From: Gerris lacustris
Taxonomy: Eukaryota; Arthropoda; Insecta; Hemiptera; Gerridae
Assembly: GCA_951217055.1 (NCBI GenBank)
Contig: OX578281.1
Span: 14,664,447-14,728,446 of the forward strand
Length of the DNA stretch: 64,000 nt
Direction: 5' to 3'
The position numbers and the translations under genes are program-made. The notes below the pieces were generated by a model, which saw only the letters and a program-made list of their open reading frames with translations, had not been told where the DNA came from and made no database searches. Positions 25,625 through 36,452 of this stretch are shown here, piece after piece (position 1 is the stretch's first letter; each line of letters starts with the position of its first letter).

Positions 25625-25696
25625 AACGGCTCCGGGATTTCAACCACGGGCCTTTACATTTCCAGTGTGATGCTCTACCAACTAAGCTGAGCCAGA
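25625..25696 (-). repeat. tRNA-like SINE head
   Basis: Read on the minus strand it has an A box (CAGCTTAGTTGGTAGAGC), an anticodon-like loop CTGGAAA (nominal GGA), and a B-box region GTGGTTGAAATCCC. About five acceptor pairs form (GGCT with AGCC at the core) and the T stem is poorly paired. The anticodon loop and GGCCCGTGGTT block match the tRNA-like parts of the palindromic SINEs at 31158-31421 and 46431-46977. I call it tRNA-derived, not a working tRNA gene. Confidence 0.65.
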
Positions 25697-26396
25697 TATA
25701 AACTTTTCTCTGCGCGAAACGCTAGAAAAGCAGCTTAAAAATTAAAAAGCAGCTTATATATATACATATATGGGTGTCCAAAATAGGTGTGGGTATGAAC
25801 GGTTTTTTACAAAGACTAACACCGCATCAAGAACAAACCGTTCATGGAAATATCTCAATAGTATTAACGAATAATTAATCATAAAAAGTACGCAGTAAAG
25901 ATCTGCAATAGCGTTTAGCACGAAGCCACTAGAGGAGAGTCACGGAGAAAAGGGTTGCGTGTTTGCATCATGCTTGTGTTAGTCCTCTTTTGAACTAACC
26001 TGCGTACAAAGACCAACTTCTAGCTAAAGTAAATTATTTAAATAATGATGATCTGTAAATGAAGTAGTTAATTACCTAACAAATAAGTAATTCGAAGCAA
26101 TTGACATAAACAAATAAGGGATGAACAAGTTAGAAACAATGTTTCAGTAATTGTGTGTTTTTAAAATTTTAAGTTTAACTATTTATAATAACTTCTCTGA
26201 CTTAGAATAACTTTCCACAGAATGTTATTCTGTTGTAATGGTTAAAGTGATATGTTTAAGATAATTTAACTATATATTAATTTAGAAATTATCCTCCAAT
26301 ATTGAAGAATCACTGAATTTTAATTTTAATAAATTACATTCACATCTCAAATAAAAAAATTCTCTTCTCAAATCGTAAATATTATCTGATTCGTAA
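25697..26396. other. AT-rich non-coding DNA
   Basis: No gene or defined repeat seen apart from two short AAGCAGCTT motifs near the tRNA-like sequence. Confidence 0.5.
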
Positions 26397-26398
26397 TA

Positions 26399-26532
26399 GG
26401 TTTGTTCCAACCACACTTCAAACTAGTTTGAAACTGTCCGACGCTTGCGCATCGGACCACACTTGAACGCCTGTTGCTAATGCGCATGCGTCGGACAGTT
26501 TCAAACTAGTTTAAGTGTGGTTGGAACAAACC
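26399..26532. mobile_element. Palindromic MITE, 134 bp, probable TA target
   Basis: The inverted arms start GGTTTGTTCCAACCACACTT and continue through CAAACTAGTTTGAAACTGTCC to GATGCGCAAG-like sequence near the centre. TA flanks both ends (26397-26398 and 26533-26534). No coding remnant. Confidence 0.85.
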
Positions 26533-26838
26533 TAATTTTTACATTCATATCTGGTTGCAACTGACATTATACAGTAAGTAGATCGACATGTCAACCACGT
26601 GTCAATAATTTCATATAATATAAATTTCTGAAGAAATTGAAGATAAGCTATGACATTTACTAGGAGGCAACCTATGGTAACCTTCGCAAATAATTATATA
26701 ATATACTTGTGCATAAACAATTTGGAAGGCCTAAGCCATCCAAGGATTATTATTATTACATGGTATTATTAAATTGATTAAATTGAAATTCACTCATTGA
26801 TTTACACAAAAACTCGATATAAACAGTTTCTTTTATTA

Positions 26839-27452
26839 AAAAAATCGGTCCGAGACAACTCAGACAAACTTTCACATATATAAGTTCATAATTACTTAGC
26901 CCAGTGTTTCCACTTCTTAGTTTTCAAATGTACATTTAAATATTATTGAAAATTTCATCAAAATTTATCATAAAAATAACTTCTCCTCGGCGGGGAATCG
27001 AACCCGGGCTCTCTCCATCCGCGTTTTAAGCTAATTTCTCAGGAACTAGATTTTTCCCGGGAAAACAGGTTATATCGTTGGATTCGTATTCAAATGGACT
27101 ACATTTTAGAATTTTTTAATCAAAATCGTCGGAACCGTTTTCGAGAAATAATTTTTTTTCAGGTTTCTTCAGAGTTTTTGGGGGGTAGCGCCCCCAAAAT
27201 TAGAGCTAAAATTCATTTCTCGATTTCGCCTCGGGGTATGATTTTTCTGAACATGTATGCCAAATTTCGTCAAAATCGGCCCAGTAGTTTAGGCTCCAGG
27301 CGTCTGCACAGACGACAGACGACAGACAGACAGATATTTTTTAAAAACCACTTTTTTGGACTCAGGGGACCTCAAAACGTGTAAATCCATCAAAATCTCA
27401 AAATCGAATTTTCGCGCCATCACAATACTTTCTCTTTATATGAGAAAGTAAA
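26839..27452 (+). mobile_element. Repeat family A, copy 3, inserted in family E
   Basis: Same structure as copies 1 and 2, with the terminal hairpin at 27428-27452 and a CAGACGACAGACGACAGAC core. The unoccupied E copy places the insertion between TTTAATAA-like and AACAGCAAATT sequence. No target duplication longer than a few A/T bases is visible. Confidence 0.85.
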
Positions 27453-27512
27453 AAACAGCAAATTAATTTTGATAAATGTAAACAAACTCGCTAATCGTGC
27501 GTAAAGGTGAAG

Positions 27513-27556
27513 AATTCCTCTTTTTTACCACCCTAGGGCGGTAAAAAAGAGGAATT
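27513..27556. repeat. Long hairpin inside family E, copy 1
   Basis: The stem AATTCCTCTTTTTTACCACC pairs with GGCGGTAAAAAAGAGGAATT with a single A-C mismatch around CTAG. See 54879-54922 for the second copy. Confidence 0.9.
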
Positions 27557-27892
27557 TTTCAGAATTATGAGACGCGCATGCGTAATGAATACAAGTACGT
27601 AAAGAATCACTTTCTACGCATCTAAACAGAGATACAATATTTATATTTCGTAAAAATCGTAGATAAAGATTATTTTTACTAATAAGTTTATTTTAGAATA
27701 TGTTAAATTTCAATAGTATGAAAGTGACAGGAACTAAGTTAAAATGAAATGAGATTACAACTTATATTATTATATAAGTACAAAAAAACACCGTGAAACC
27801 TATTAAAATGAACAAATTTAATTTTAAAATGTTAATATTATTTTTTTATGGGTCTAAAATATAATGATAGTTATTATTGTTAGTATTATCTT

Positions 27893-28320
27893 TTTAAAAC
27901 TGTCTTACCTGCTTTAAGAATTCTTTTCTTACATCAACTCTAGTCTGACTATCATCTTACACTATTATCTTCTTCTTGTCTCTTCTATTTGACATATTCT
28001 TCTTTTACTTACTTGTTACAACATAAAGTTTCTTTTCTTAAACTCTTTAATCTTTTTTTTCTTCTTCTCAAAGACATTTTCATCTAACTTTCCTTCAAGT
28101 AGACAAGATATCAAGTCCTTGTCTCAGTTTCAGTTCTCCGGTTTTTTTTTTGGTTTTTTTCTCGATTCCTTTTTTTTCTCATAAACAGTTTTTATTTCTA
28201 TTTCTTTTTCCGAATCCCAAGTGTAACATGAGTTGATGGTTTGAACCTGTTATTTCTTATCATTCGTTTTTTTTTTCATCTTCTTCTTATTCCTCCTTTT
28301 TCATTTAGACTTCTTGTAAG
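27893..28320 (+). repeat. Degenerate polypyrimidine tract
   Basis: About 430 bp with marked strand asymmetry: the + strand is dominated by C and T, with many TTCTT and CTTCTTC runs. There is no strict repeat unit. Poly(C) follows at 28428-28441. Between 28321 and 29027 nothing else is recognised. Confidence 0.75.
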
Positions 28321-29247
28321 AATTTATCACCAAGATGAAACAGAGAAGATGTGAGTGTTGAAGCATTGTACGATTCAGGCGCCTCTCTTATGTTCCAATA
28401 GACGTCTGAGTAATCCTGCCTCTCAACCCCCCCCCCCCCCCTTTTTCATCCTCTACGATGATATACGATCACCATGCTGAAACACCATCCTTCAATTAGT
28501 CCCTCGAATTTCTGGTCCAGTTCCCTCGGACCAGTCTGATTTATCACGCACCACCCCGTATTAGTTTTCCAATTTTTACACTACCCCCGCATCTCCACAG
28601 CCTCTCAAATACAACATTTAACCAATTAACTTTTAAAAACTGACTTATGTTATATCCTTTCACGTACACACATTCCCGATTCACGTACATTAACAAGAAT
28701 ACGTGACCAGACATTGATTAACTTCTAAATCTCTTTTTGTTTTCATAGACCTAAATTAAAAAATTCCAAATAATTCACAATTCACCTCAATGAATAATAG
28801 AATAATGCATATACAACCAATTCAGTTTTTCATTAAACCGAAGTAAGAGTTTTTTTGTCGCAATGAAAAATGACAAGTTAACGAATGAATATCTTGTTTT
28901 AAAAAATTTAGAATCAATCAACGATGAAACACATTGGATTCCTCGACGCCCACGTTAGTGATTCTATACCAATCAGTCCTTAATCAATCAGCTTTCGAAC
29001 AATATTATGTAAATAGTGTGTTAATTAGTGTGGCACATGACTTCCTCACGTCTTTGACTATTTGACGTGTGGTTACATAACAGAATAAAATAATCTGTCC
29101 CAATGGAAATTGGAAGTATGGTTGTTCAATTCCAAATAGGGTCACATATATTTTGATTCTATATTAAATGAGCTCCCAAGGTTAAAATTCATCAGGAAAA
29201 ATAAATACCATTCTTATTACCTACCGTCTACATTTTTTTTAAAATCG

Positions 29248-29770
29248 TGCAACATTTTTTGGTTCCGAGCTTACCGAAGGTAACGGAAGCAATGTGATCA
29301 TTATGAAGAACGAAAACTTTGTAGATCTCCTATTATTTCAAAACTTCCACGATAGAAATCCGTTTCAGACATCAGGGAACATTTTTGGTTCAGTGTCTGT
29401 CTGTCGCTCAATTTTTGCGAACCAACATATCTTAAAAACTACTCCTCCCATTTTATTGAAATTTGGATGGTAGGTCATAATTAGCCTATTGTTGATCCTA
29501 CATAAGTTTTTAACTTATGCGCTTATTTGATTCTCTTCCATATGCGCACAAACATACATTCAATTACATCTATATCTCTAAAAGTACTTATCTGATTGTT
29601 ATGAAATGTTGATGGTTCGTCGAAGTAGCCTACAGAAGATACCCTAGAGTAGTACAGAGTTCTAGTACAGATAGCCAAGAAGTAGCCTACAGATAGGCCC
29701 AGATTGATTTTAACTGTGTGCTATTAATTTTGCTAAATTGAAACTTTACAACATGTAAAATAGACTGTCA
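29248..29770 (-). repeat. Repeat family B, copy 2
   Basis: Minus orientation: starts with GGAAGCAATGTGATCATTATG (inverse of the B end block), then GAAATCCGTTTCAGACATC, GCGAACCAACATATCTTAAA and AAAGTACTTATCTGATT. Its far end is cut where copy 3 begins. A further short B start fragment lies at about 29032-29055. Confidence 0.8.
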
Positions 29771-30305
29771 AGTGGTGTGGCACATAGCTTCCTCGCATCC
29801 TGTCACGTACTTTATTGATGTTATTGATTTTATGGCAAGCTATTATTGTCTAATTTGTATAATTGTTTCTCCCGTTTTTTATAACCAGTCAAAATTGTTT
29901 TGATTTATTACATGAATTAAAGTATCAATTTTGCAAAAGTTAAAGAGCGCAGACGGTTCCAACTAATCTGTAGCTATCTGCGGGTTACTTTCAATAAACT
30001 ATATAAGTTTCATGCAAATCAGATAAGTACTTTTGAAGCTATAGATGTATTAAATGTATGTTTGTGCGCATATGGAAGAGAAACAAATAAGCTTAGAAGG
30101 TTGAAACTTATATGGAACTAACAATGAGCTAATTATGACATACCATACAAGTTTCATTAAAATTGGACGTGTAGTTTTTAGGATATGTTGGTTCGCAAAA
30201 ATTGAGCGACAGACCGACAGACAGACACGGAACAAAAAATTTTCACAAAAATGTTGACGGACGGACACTAGAGTAAAAATGTTCCTGGTGTCTAAGTTTG
30301 ATCTT
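29770..30305 (+). repeat. Repeat family B, copy 3
   Basis: Plus orientation, starts GTGGTGTGGCACATAGCTTC and follows the family order to GGACGGACACTAGAG. It lies directly next to copy 2 in opposite orientation, giving an imperfect inverted pair of about 1 kb. Confidence 0.8.
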
Positions 30306-30914
30306 ATTTATGGATAATCTAAGCAATGTTACTTATATATTAGTCATATATGGTTCTAAAACGGATTTATTGCAATGAAATATTTAATTCGGTGACATAC
30401 ACATATTCCAATGCTCCCGTTACCCCTATGGTAGTCTGGTCGAAGCAAAATATATGTATGAAAACTGTTAAAACAAACATTTTAAAAAACCAACGAGGTA
30501 ATAAATATCGTGAAAGAAGGAGAGCAATTAGTTTGCTTTCATGAATGATTAAGTATAATACTTATGGCCGGTTGAAGTTGGCACTTGATATTCTAATGAT
30601 TTATTTGACACTTAATGCACTTGACTAAGTATGAACGAGTTTTAAAACAGTTCCCCCTTTTTTTTCATTATTTGATCAAGTGGTATATTTGAGAGGTTGT
30701 GGAGAGTTTGCAGGTCTCTTCTTTCCATTAAATTGATTGATATCATACTCTAGTGTCAAGTTGATTGGTGCACAAGTTTAACTCAATAATAGTCAGGCTC
30801 TTTTACAATTCAAATGATCAATAAATACTATACGATGAATTCAATCCGTAATTTATACTTCCTTGCACATGTAGACGTATAGAAAAAATATTTTGGCAGT
30901 ACAAAAATTGGCAA
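30306..30914. other. AT-rich non-coding DNA
   Basis: No supported gene. Confidence 0.5.
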
Positions 30915-30971
30915 TTCTTTAGATTGTTACTCCGTTTATAAAAAAATAGAGGGGAGTAACAATCTAAAGAA
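30915..30971. repeat. Short hairpin
   Basis: A perfect 19-bp inverted repeat, TTCTTTAGATTGTTACTCC and its complement, separated by about 19 bp. A weaker related motif (GGGATTAACAATTAAAGAAG) lies near 31120. Confidence 0.8.
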
Positions 30972-31157
30972 GGTGTATGGAATGTTCTTCTATGATTGTT
31001 CCTTCCCTTTTCAAAACAGAAGTGTGATATTCCTTTGTTCCAAAGTGCATTGGACTAAATACTCCTCTCTTAATGGTTATTTAGTCAAAGTCACTTGTAT
31101 TCTTAAATAAAATCACAGGGGATTAACAATTAAAGAAGTGCCCAAAAATTCAGTTAT

Positions 31158-31421
31158 AATATATAAATATGAATCAAATTATAATTATTATTAACTACGA
31201 GAAACAGACAGAGAAAAATACACTCCAGCGCCGGGATTTGAACCACGGGCCTCTATATTTCCAGTATATAGAGGCCCGTGGTTCAAATCCCGGCACTGGA
31301 GTGTATTTTTCTCTGTCTGTTTCCCATAGTTAATAATAATTATAATTTGATTTAAATTAAAATTTAATCGTTCCGTAGTGTGAATACTACCAAAATCGTA
31401 AAATATGAATATATAAATATG
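31158..31421 (+). mobile_element. Palindromic tRNA-SINE, copy 1 (intermediate)
   Basis: Perfect 14-bp flanking repeats AATATATAAATATG at 31158-31171 and 31408-31421. Between them, arms 31172-31258 and 31266-31352 are inverted with few mismatches, followed by a one-sided tail 31353-31407 (CGTTCCGTAGTGTG, ATACTACCAAAATCG). Each arm holds the 3' half of a tRNA-like sequence with a B box (GTGGTTCAAATCCC) and the body TGTATTTTTCTCTGTCTGTTTC. The centre falls in the tRNA anticodon stem-loop (CTATAT-TTCCAGT-ATATAG). The 14-bp duplication is typical of LINE-driven retroposition. Confidence 0.9.
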
Positions 31422-31935
31422 TACATATTATAGACGTTTTAAAGACACTTTAAATTCAAAACTGTCATCATTAAAAATACATGTCTTTGCAAGCGTGGAG
31501 CTAAATTAATATTATTTTTTTTAAGCAGAAGAAAAACTTAAATATAGCGATATTCAATTAAAAAAATCAAGAGAAACGTCAAATAAATTAATATCTGGGA
31601 GCACAGCAGTGCCCCCACCAAGTCGAGTACAGCCGTACCATCCTTTACTGGAACCAACTCACAGCGATTTGGACCTCCCTCTATTATCCCATTGAAGATA
31701 CTTAGATATATAAAATTAATTTTAATTTAAAGTTCATGACAAGCTGAACCAGAAATAAACATTTCACATTTCTACCCATACTAGTTCATGAGATATATCG
31801 AGGAAGAAGTTACAGAAAAGATTAACAAGAACAAAGAAAAAAAAAGACCCAAGAACAATCAAACAAGAACAAAGAAAGAAAAACTAAAAATTGTTTGGGG
31901 CAACGAAACATTACTTACAAAATGAAGTGTACGGA
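31422..31935. other. AT-rich non-coding DNA
   Basis: No supported gene. A short GC-richer part (31600-31680) has no recognised feature. Confidence 0.5.
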
Positions 31936-32391
31936 CCAACAAAAACACTAGTGTAAAAAATAAGCCAAGTCTCGTGTAAAAAGTTGTGAGATCATAGGTT
32001 TAGCCAAGTCTTCCATTCTCCGAGTAAGTTCTACTGGGTCAATTATCCAGTGCAAGTGCAAGTACATGATATTTGTCTGTCCCTCTCTCTATTCTCTTTC
32101 CCAAATCACTCTACAGGCTTAAATTTAAAAACATTTTCTAACTTGGCAGATACACACCCTAAAGAGGCTAAAATTAAATGCAGTGCCGCATACAAATTTC
32201 TTTCCTTGTGCTGCGACGCTTAAACGACAAAATAATATTAATTATTTGATTTAAGTTTGTGGTGTGTATTTGCCAAGTCAAAAATAGGCCTAGTAGAACT
32301 TACTCGGACAGTGGGAGACTTGGCTAAACATATGATCTCACAAAATTTTATGCGAGACTTGGCTTATTTTTTACACTATAGTTTTTGTTGG
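31936..32391. mobile_element. Inverted-repeat element, about 456 bp
   Basis: The left end CCAACAAAAACACTAGTGTA and the right end TACACTATAGTTTTTGTTGG are inverted; arms of about 110 bp contain GCCAAGTCTCG and GAACTTACTCGG blocks. GCCAAGTC occurs several times. It lies about 500 bp upstream of the SK exon, in the presumed intron. Confidence 0.85.
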
Positions 32392-32891
32392 GATTTCCAC
32401 TTATTAAAGCCACAGTAATACAAATAATAACATATTTCAGAAAGAAAGTTTTAATTAAGATCGCTGGCGCCTTGTCCATGGGCATGCACTCTAATAACTA
32501 ATAAATGATATAACATGCCTTTTTTAATCCTGATTCATGATTTTTTATCCTGAACCTGATTCATAACATGCCTTTTTAATCCTTATTACCCTCCTTTAAA
32601 ATACTAGATTGAATTTATTTAAAATTTATTTTGGGATACATATTTAACTTCTGAGTACAATAAAAATACGGTATTCTATGTCATATTATTGATAATACAT
32701 ATTTTGAAACGTTTCAGATACCTACTAGTTCTAGATTTAACTAGGAAATTAGGATATGAAATTAAGAAATAATTTAGGTCTTTAGGTCATCGAAATGTAC
32801 AAAGAATGTTTTCTTGTTATTTTAAATAGTACTTTACTAACAAAAAGACAAATTTAATCAATGAAATTGAATTTAACTTGTAATGTTTCAG
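32392..32891 (+). other. Presumed SK-channel intron, 3' end
   Basis: AT-rich sequence ending in the acceptor TTGTAATGTTTCAG/G at 32878-32892. No other feature recognised. Confidence 0.6.
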
Positions 32892-32987
32892 GCGTCGTTC
32901 TACTCAACATCTTTGAAGACGCTTATCTCCGTGTCTACAGTGATATTACTCGGCCTCATAGTTGCTTATCATGCACTCGAAGTACAG
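32892..32987 (+). CDS. SK: SK (KCNN) potassium-channel exon, S2 segment
   Basis: A 96-bp exon between an acceptor (ATGTTTCAG/G) and a donor (CAG/GTAATT), phase 0 at both ends, encoding 32 residues: ASFYSTSLKTLISVSTVILL then GLIVAYHALEVQ. This matches the S2 helix and start of the S2-S3 loop of small-conductance Ca2+-activated K+ channels, whose vertebrate members have a very similar LISLSTIILLGLI..YH.REIQ segment; arthropod SK has ASFYST and YHALEVQ. The family forms plasma-membrane tetramers gated through bound calmodulin. Only S2 is here: the pore (S5-P-S6) and calmodulin-binding region must lie on other exons, which I could not find in the window. The codons beyond 32987 belong to intron. 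Confidence 0.93.
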
Positions 32988-34466
32988 GTAATTCTTTTTT
33001 TTAATGTAATCTTACACAATTTGGAATATGCACACGATAGAAACACAACGGTAAACTTGGTATTAAAGTTTCAAATTGACATTTTCATGTTTAGGCTGTG
33101 CTATATAACTCGAAAAGCGTTACTAAAAACGTTACCCGGTGTATCAAGGAGTTAGAAAGGTATAGGAGGTGTGCACAGTCTGTCTCCAGCTGTTGAGTCT
33201 CCCTCCACCGCACGTCATAGAGCCGAAGAAAGTCGAAAAGATTTATACGTGTGACAGGGAGTTAGGAAAGTACAGGACGTTGCCATCAACTCACAGCTCA
33301 CAGCCCTCTCGGCCTTCCTAGTATGAAGGCATATTAACAATTCCTAGAAGGCGGGCCGGCGCCTTTGAATTCAGTCGTTTGTAATCAAGCTCCGGCAGTG
33401 CCGGTGTGGAGATAAGAATAAAAATTATCTTCCATCTACTTTTATCAATTACTTGAATAAATTACCGATTTTATTTAATTTTATGTCAGTAGTTAACGCA
33501 GAGCGAAAACATGAAAATGTCTCACTGTCTTGCGGACCCGTATTCAAGAAGTATTTAGCTTTATCAATTAGTTTCTGGAGATGAAAGATAATTACAATAG
33601 AGAAATGCAAAACAGCAGACTTGTGGAATAATTGGCCAAGTAAAGATCATGAATATATTAAAGGTTCGTAGCATAAGCTCTGCATTGCTGCAAATCTTTT
33701 AAAACAGAAGTTTCTTAGTTTCCTTTTCTTTAAAGTCCTATAGTGAAAAGATCCTACGTTTTCAACGGATAACATATAAAGTTGGACTTACTTTAAAACT
33801 ATAACGCTATGTCTTGTAAGTTTGATATGCAAAATATTAAAAGTAACTTTACGGAAGTAATAATTCAAAGGTTATTCATACGATTCTACTGCCAATGTAA
33901 ATTATAAAATAATATTCCAATATGACAGGACAATGTAATACTTAACTTTCAATATCAAGTTCAAAGTTATCGAAAAGTTTTCTGATTATCTTTTAAACTA
34001 GTAACTATATTATACTCGTCATACAAAATGCTAATGTGCTCATCTATCCTTTGCTGCATGCACACATTTTGTTAGCTTACATGAGTTCATGGCATAGGAG
34101 ATTATAGAAGTTTCAGATGATTATGTAAAAAAAAGACCTAGAGAAAATTATTGAACATAAAAGAGTACTTCTCTTAAGGGTAAAACGGTACAACAAACGT
34201 ACAACTTAAGAAAACAATAAGATAAATCGTTCCTTACTTGGGCAGCAGCATATTACGTTGGTATTATGTACTATAGTTTGACACAATGTTTACTAAGGAT
34301 TAACAGAAAATTAATACAAAAATTGTCGAAAAAGGGTTTAAGACCCCAATAATCTAAAATCCAATGGAAAAGAATCGTTAGAAACCCAGTTAAATTTTAC
34401 GTCACCAAAAAGTCAATAGGAAGCTGTAATGTAGCAGATTTAGTCTTGCCAGTAAATAAATATAGA
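32988..34466 (+). other. Presumed SK intron, 5' part
   Basis: Donor at 32988. Positions 33120-33420 are GC-richer, with a loose internal repetition (GGAGTTAGAAAGGTATAGGA and GGAGTTAGGAAAGTACAGGA). I see no supported exon. Confidence 0.5.
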
Positions 34467-34600
34467 TTTAGAGGAGCTATAGATAAAGGATTTAGAGGAC
34501 CTATAGATAAAGGATTTATTGGAGCTATAGGTATATGATTAAGAGGAGCTATAGGTAAAGGGAGTTACAGGTAGAGCATTTAGAGGATCTATAGGTAACA
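34467..34600 (+). repeat. 24-bp degenerate tandem repeat
   Basis: Four to five units close to TTAGAGGAGCTATAGATAAA plus GGAT. Confidence 0.85.
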
Positions 34601-34724
34601 ATGCTTAAGTTATCTGACTTTTAGTAAGAACCTTTTTTTGTATATATATGGATTTCTGTACAGGCGATATTTCTGACTTAGTGTAAACTCCAGAAAAAAA
34701 ACTAACTAGCCTACCTTGAAGGAA

Positions 34725-35130
34725 CGCATACGATTTTTTTTTTGGGGGGGGGGGGGGGGGCACGCAAAATTTCGATGTTTTTTGACTAAATGGAGCCGAA
34801 AATTAAGCACTTTCCCTAAGTGGTATATATATTTCTAAGATACTCTTCAATACCTTTCATTTGATACCCCACTTAAAATTTTTACAATTTTTTTTTTTTT
34901 TTTCGCGACGTGAATTATCCGCTATTTTGAATTTGAACAGTTGATAATATTGAGTTCGCTATATTTTTCCTGTGTGCGCGTCAAAACGATCTTTTATACT
35001 GGAAAGTTTTACGTTTTTATCTCTCTTGGGTCAAAAGTTATTGGAACCGTACAGAGTGACAGACACACACAGGAACGAAACTATAAGGGTTTCTTTTTTT
35101 TGGTTTTACCAACGAAACCCTAAAAATGAT
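34725..35130 (+). repeat. Dispersed repeat with poly(G) and GAAACCCTAAAAA end
   Basis: It runs from GGAACGCATACG through poly(T)/poly(G) at 34733-34760, CCTTTCATTTGATACCCCAC, and GTACAGAGTGACAGACACAC, to ACGAAACCCTAAAAATGAT. Related blocks (CTTTCATTTAATACCCCTC, then a GAC-rich part) occur at 44640-44985. The same types of motif recur in many insect repeats; the class is not assigned. Confidence 0.6.
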
Positions 35131-36040
35131 TCTATTTACAAAAAACTTGGTATTTTCTCGAATTTAGGGTGCTCATATTAAAGACTAAATACAAATGAAG
35201 AGGAAACTTAATTCAATTTATATTTAATTATTACTGAACTTTTTATATGAACGACCCGAATTCCGGGTTCTACCTAATTCAGACCTAAGCCACGAAAAGT
35301 TGGATCAAATTTCATAATTTAAGGAACACAGTATAACTGAATATGAAACAAAATAAGAACCGTTTAATCAAAAATCACGATTTATACACATACGATATAA
35401 GATAAAAATCAACCACTGAGCATAACACTTGTATACAATAATAAACTGTTCAGAAACACGCCATTTTCATTTTCATTTGACTTCCCAACAATCTAATTTT
35501 TCATTTTAAAAACATTTTTCGTTTCTCAATTCGTTTATTTATTCAAGAAGTGGCAGTTTATGAGATAAACATCAAGTAAACTTATCGTGTTCTTATCCCA
35601 TCAATTTATTTCGGGTAGTAACACAGTTAAAAAAACTGTTTCTGTATCTTGTTCCCTATTAAAAAAAAAAGTGAAAACGCCCAACTTTGATTCGTTATTA
35701 TTTCAAGCAATCAAGCCTAATTGCTCAATCTATTTAATGAATTCGTTTTGAGAAGATGAAAAAAAAAAAAATGTATAATTGTTTTCCTGACACATTTTAC
35801 ATTGAAGAAACAAGTTAACTGAATATAAAAAAAAGTTATTATATATTTATACCAGTAAGAGGTCATAGAACCGGCAAATCTAATTATACACTTAATGATC
35901 TATTACATCCTCTAAAGCTAAAAAAAAAAAGCAATAAAAAAGTCTAAACAATTAAGGCTCCTTGGAATGGGGGGAGTTAAACCCAGATATTTCACGCTTT
36001 ATAATGGAATTAGACTGACTCATTTTTCCATTGAACACTT
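35131..36040. other. AT-rich non-coding DNA
   Basis: No gene or defined repeat seen. Confidence 0.5.
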
Positions 36041-36347
36041 AATTTACAAATACTAAGTAGATAGTGACTTAATACAGCCCTTCATGTGATCATTGATACA
36101 ACCGATCGTATTTACCAGTTACAACAGTTAATTTACAGAAACCAAGTAGATAATGCTTAATACAGCCCTTCATGTGATCATTGATACAACCGATCGTATT
36201 TACCAGTTACAACAGTTAATTTACAGAAACCAAGTAGATAATGCTTAATACAGCCCTTCATGTGATCATTGATACAACCGATCGTATTTACCAGTTACAA
36301 CAGTTAATTTACAGAAACCAAGTAGATAATGCTTAATACAGACCTTC
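36041..36347 (+). repeat. 88-bp tandem array, 3.5 copies
   Basis: Units start at 36041 (89 bp), 36130, 36218 and 36306 (partial) with AATTTACAGAAACCAAGTAG. Units 2 and 3 are identical over 88 bp. Each carries ACCGATCGTATTTACCAG. Confidence 0.95.
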
Positions 36348-36452
36348 TGTATTAAACAATTTCTATTGCATTTTAAAACAAAGTTATTATTGCACTACAT
36401 AATAACTGCACTTATATAGTGAATATTATATTCACTATATAATAACTTTATA

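Larger units (their letters stand above)
26787..27675 (+). mobile_element. Hairpin repeat family E, copy 1, split by family A copy 3
   Basis: The left part, CACTCATTG then AAACTCGATATAAACAG, and the right part, AACAGCAAATTA then AACTCGCTAATCGTGCG, are continuous in copy 2 (54764-55036). Here they are separated by a full A element (about 26839-27452). The right part contains a strong hairpin at 27513-27556, an ATGAGACGCGCATGCG block and a TCTACGCATCTAAACA block, all shared with copy 2. Confidence 0.85.
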
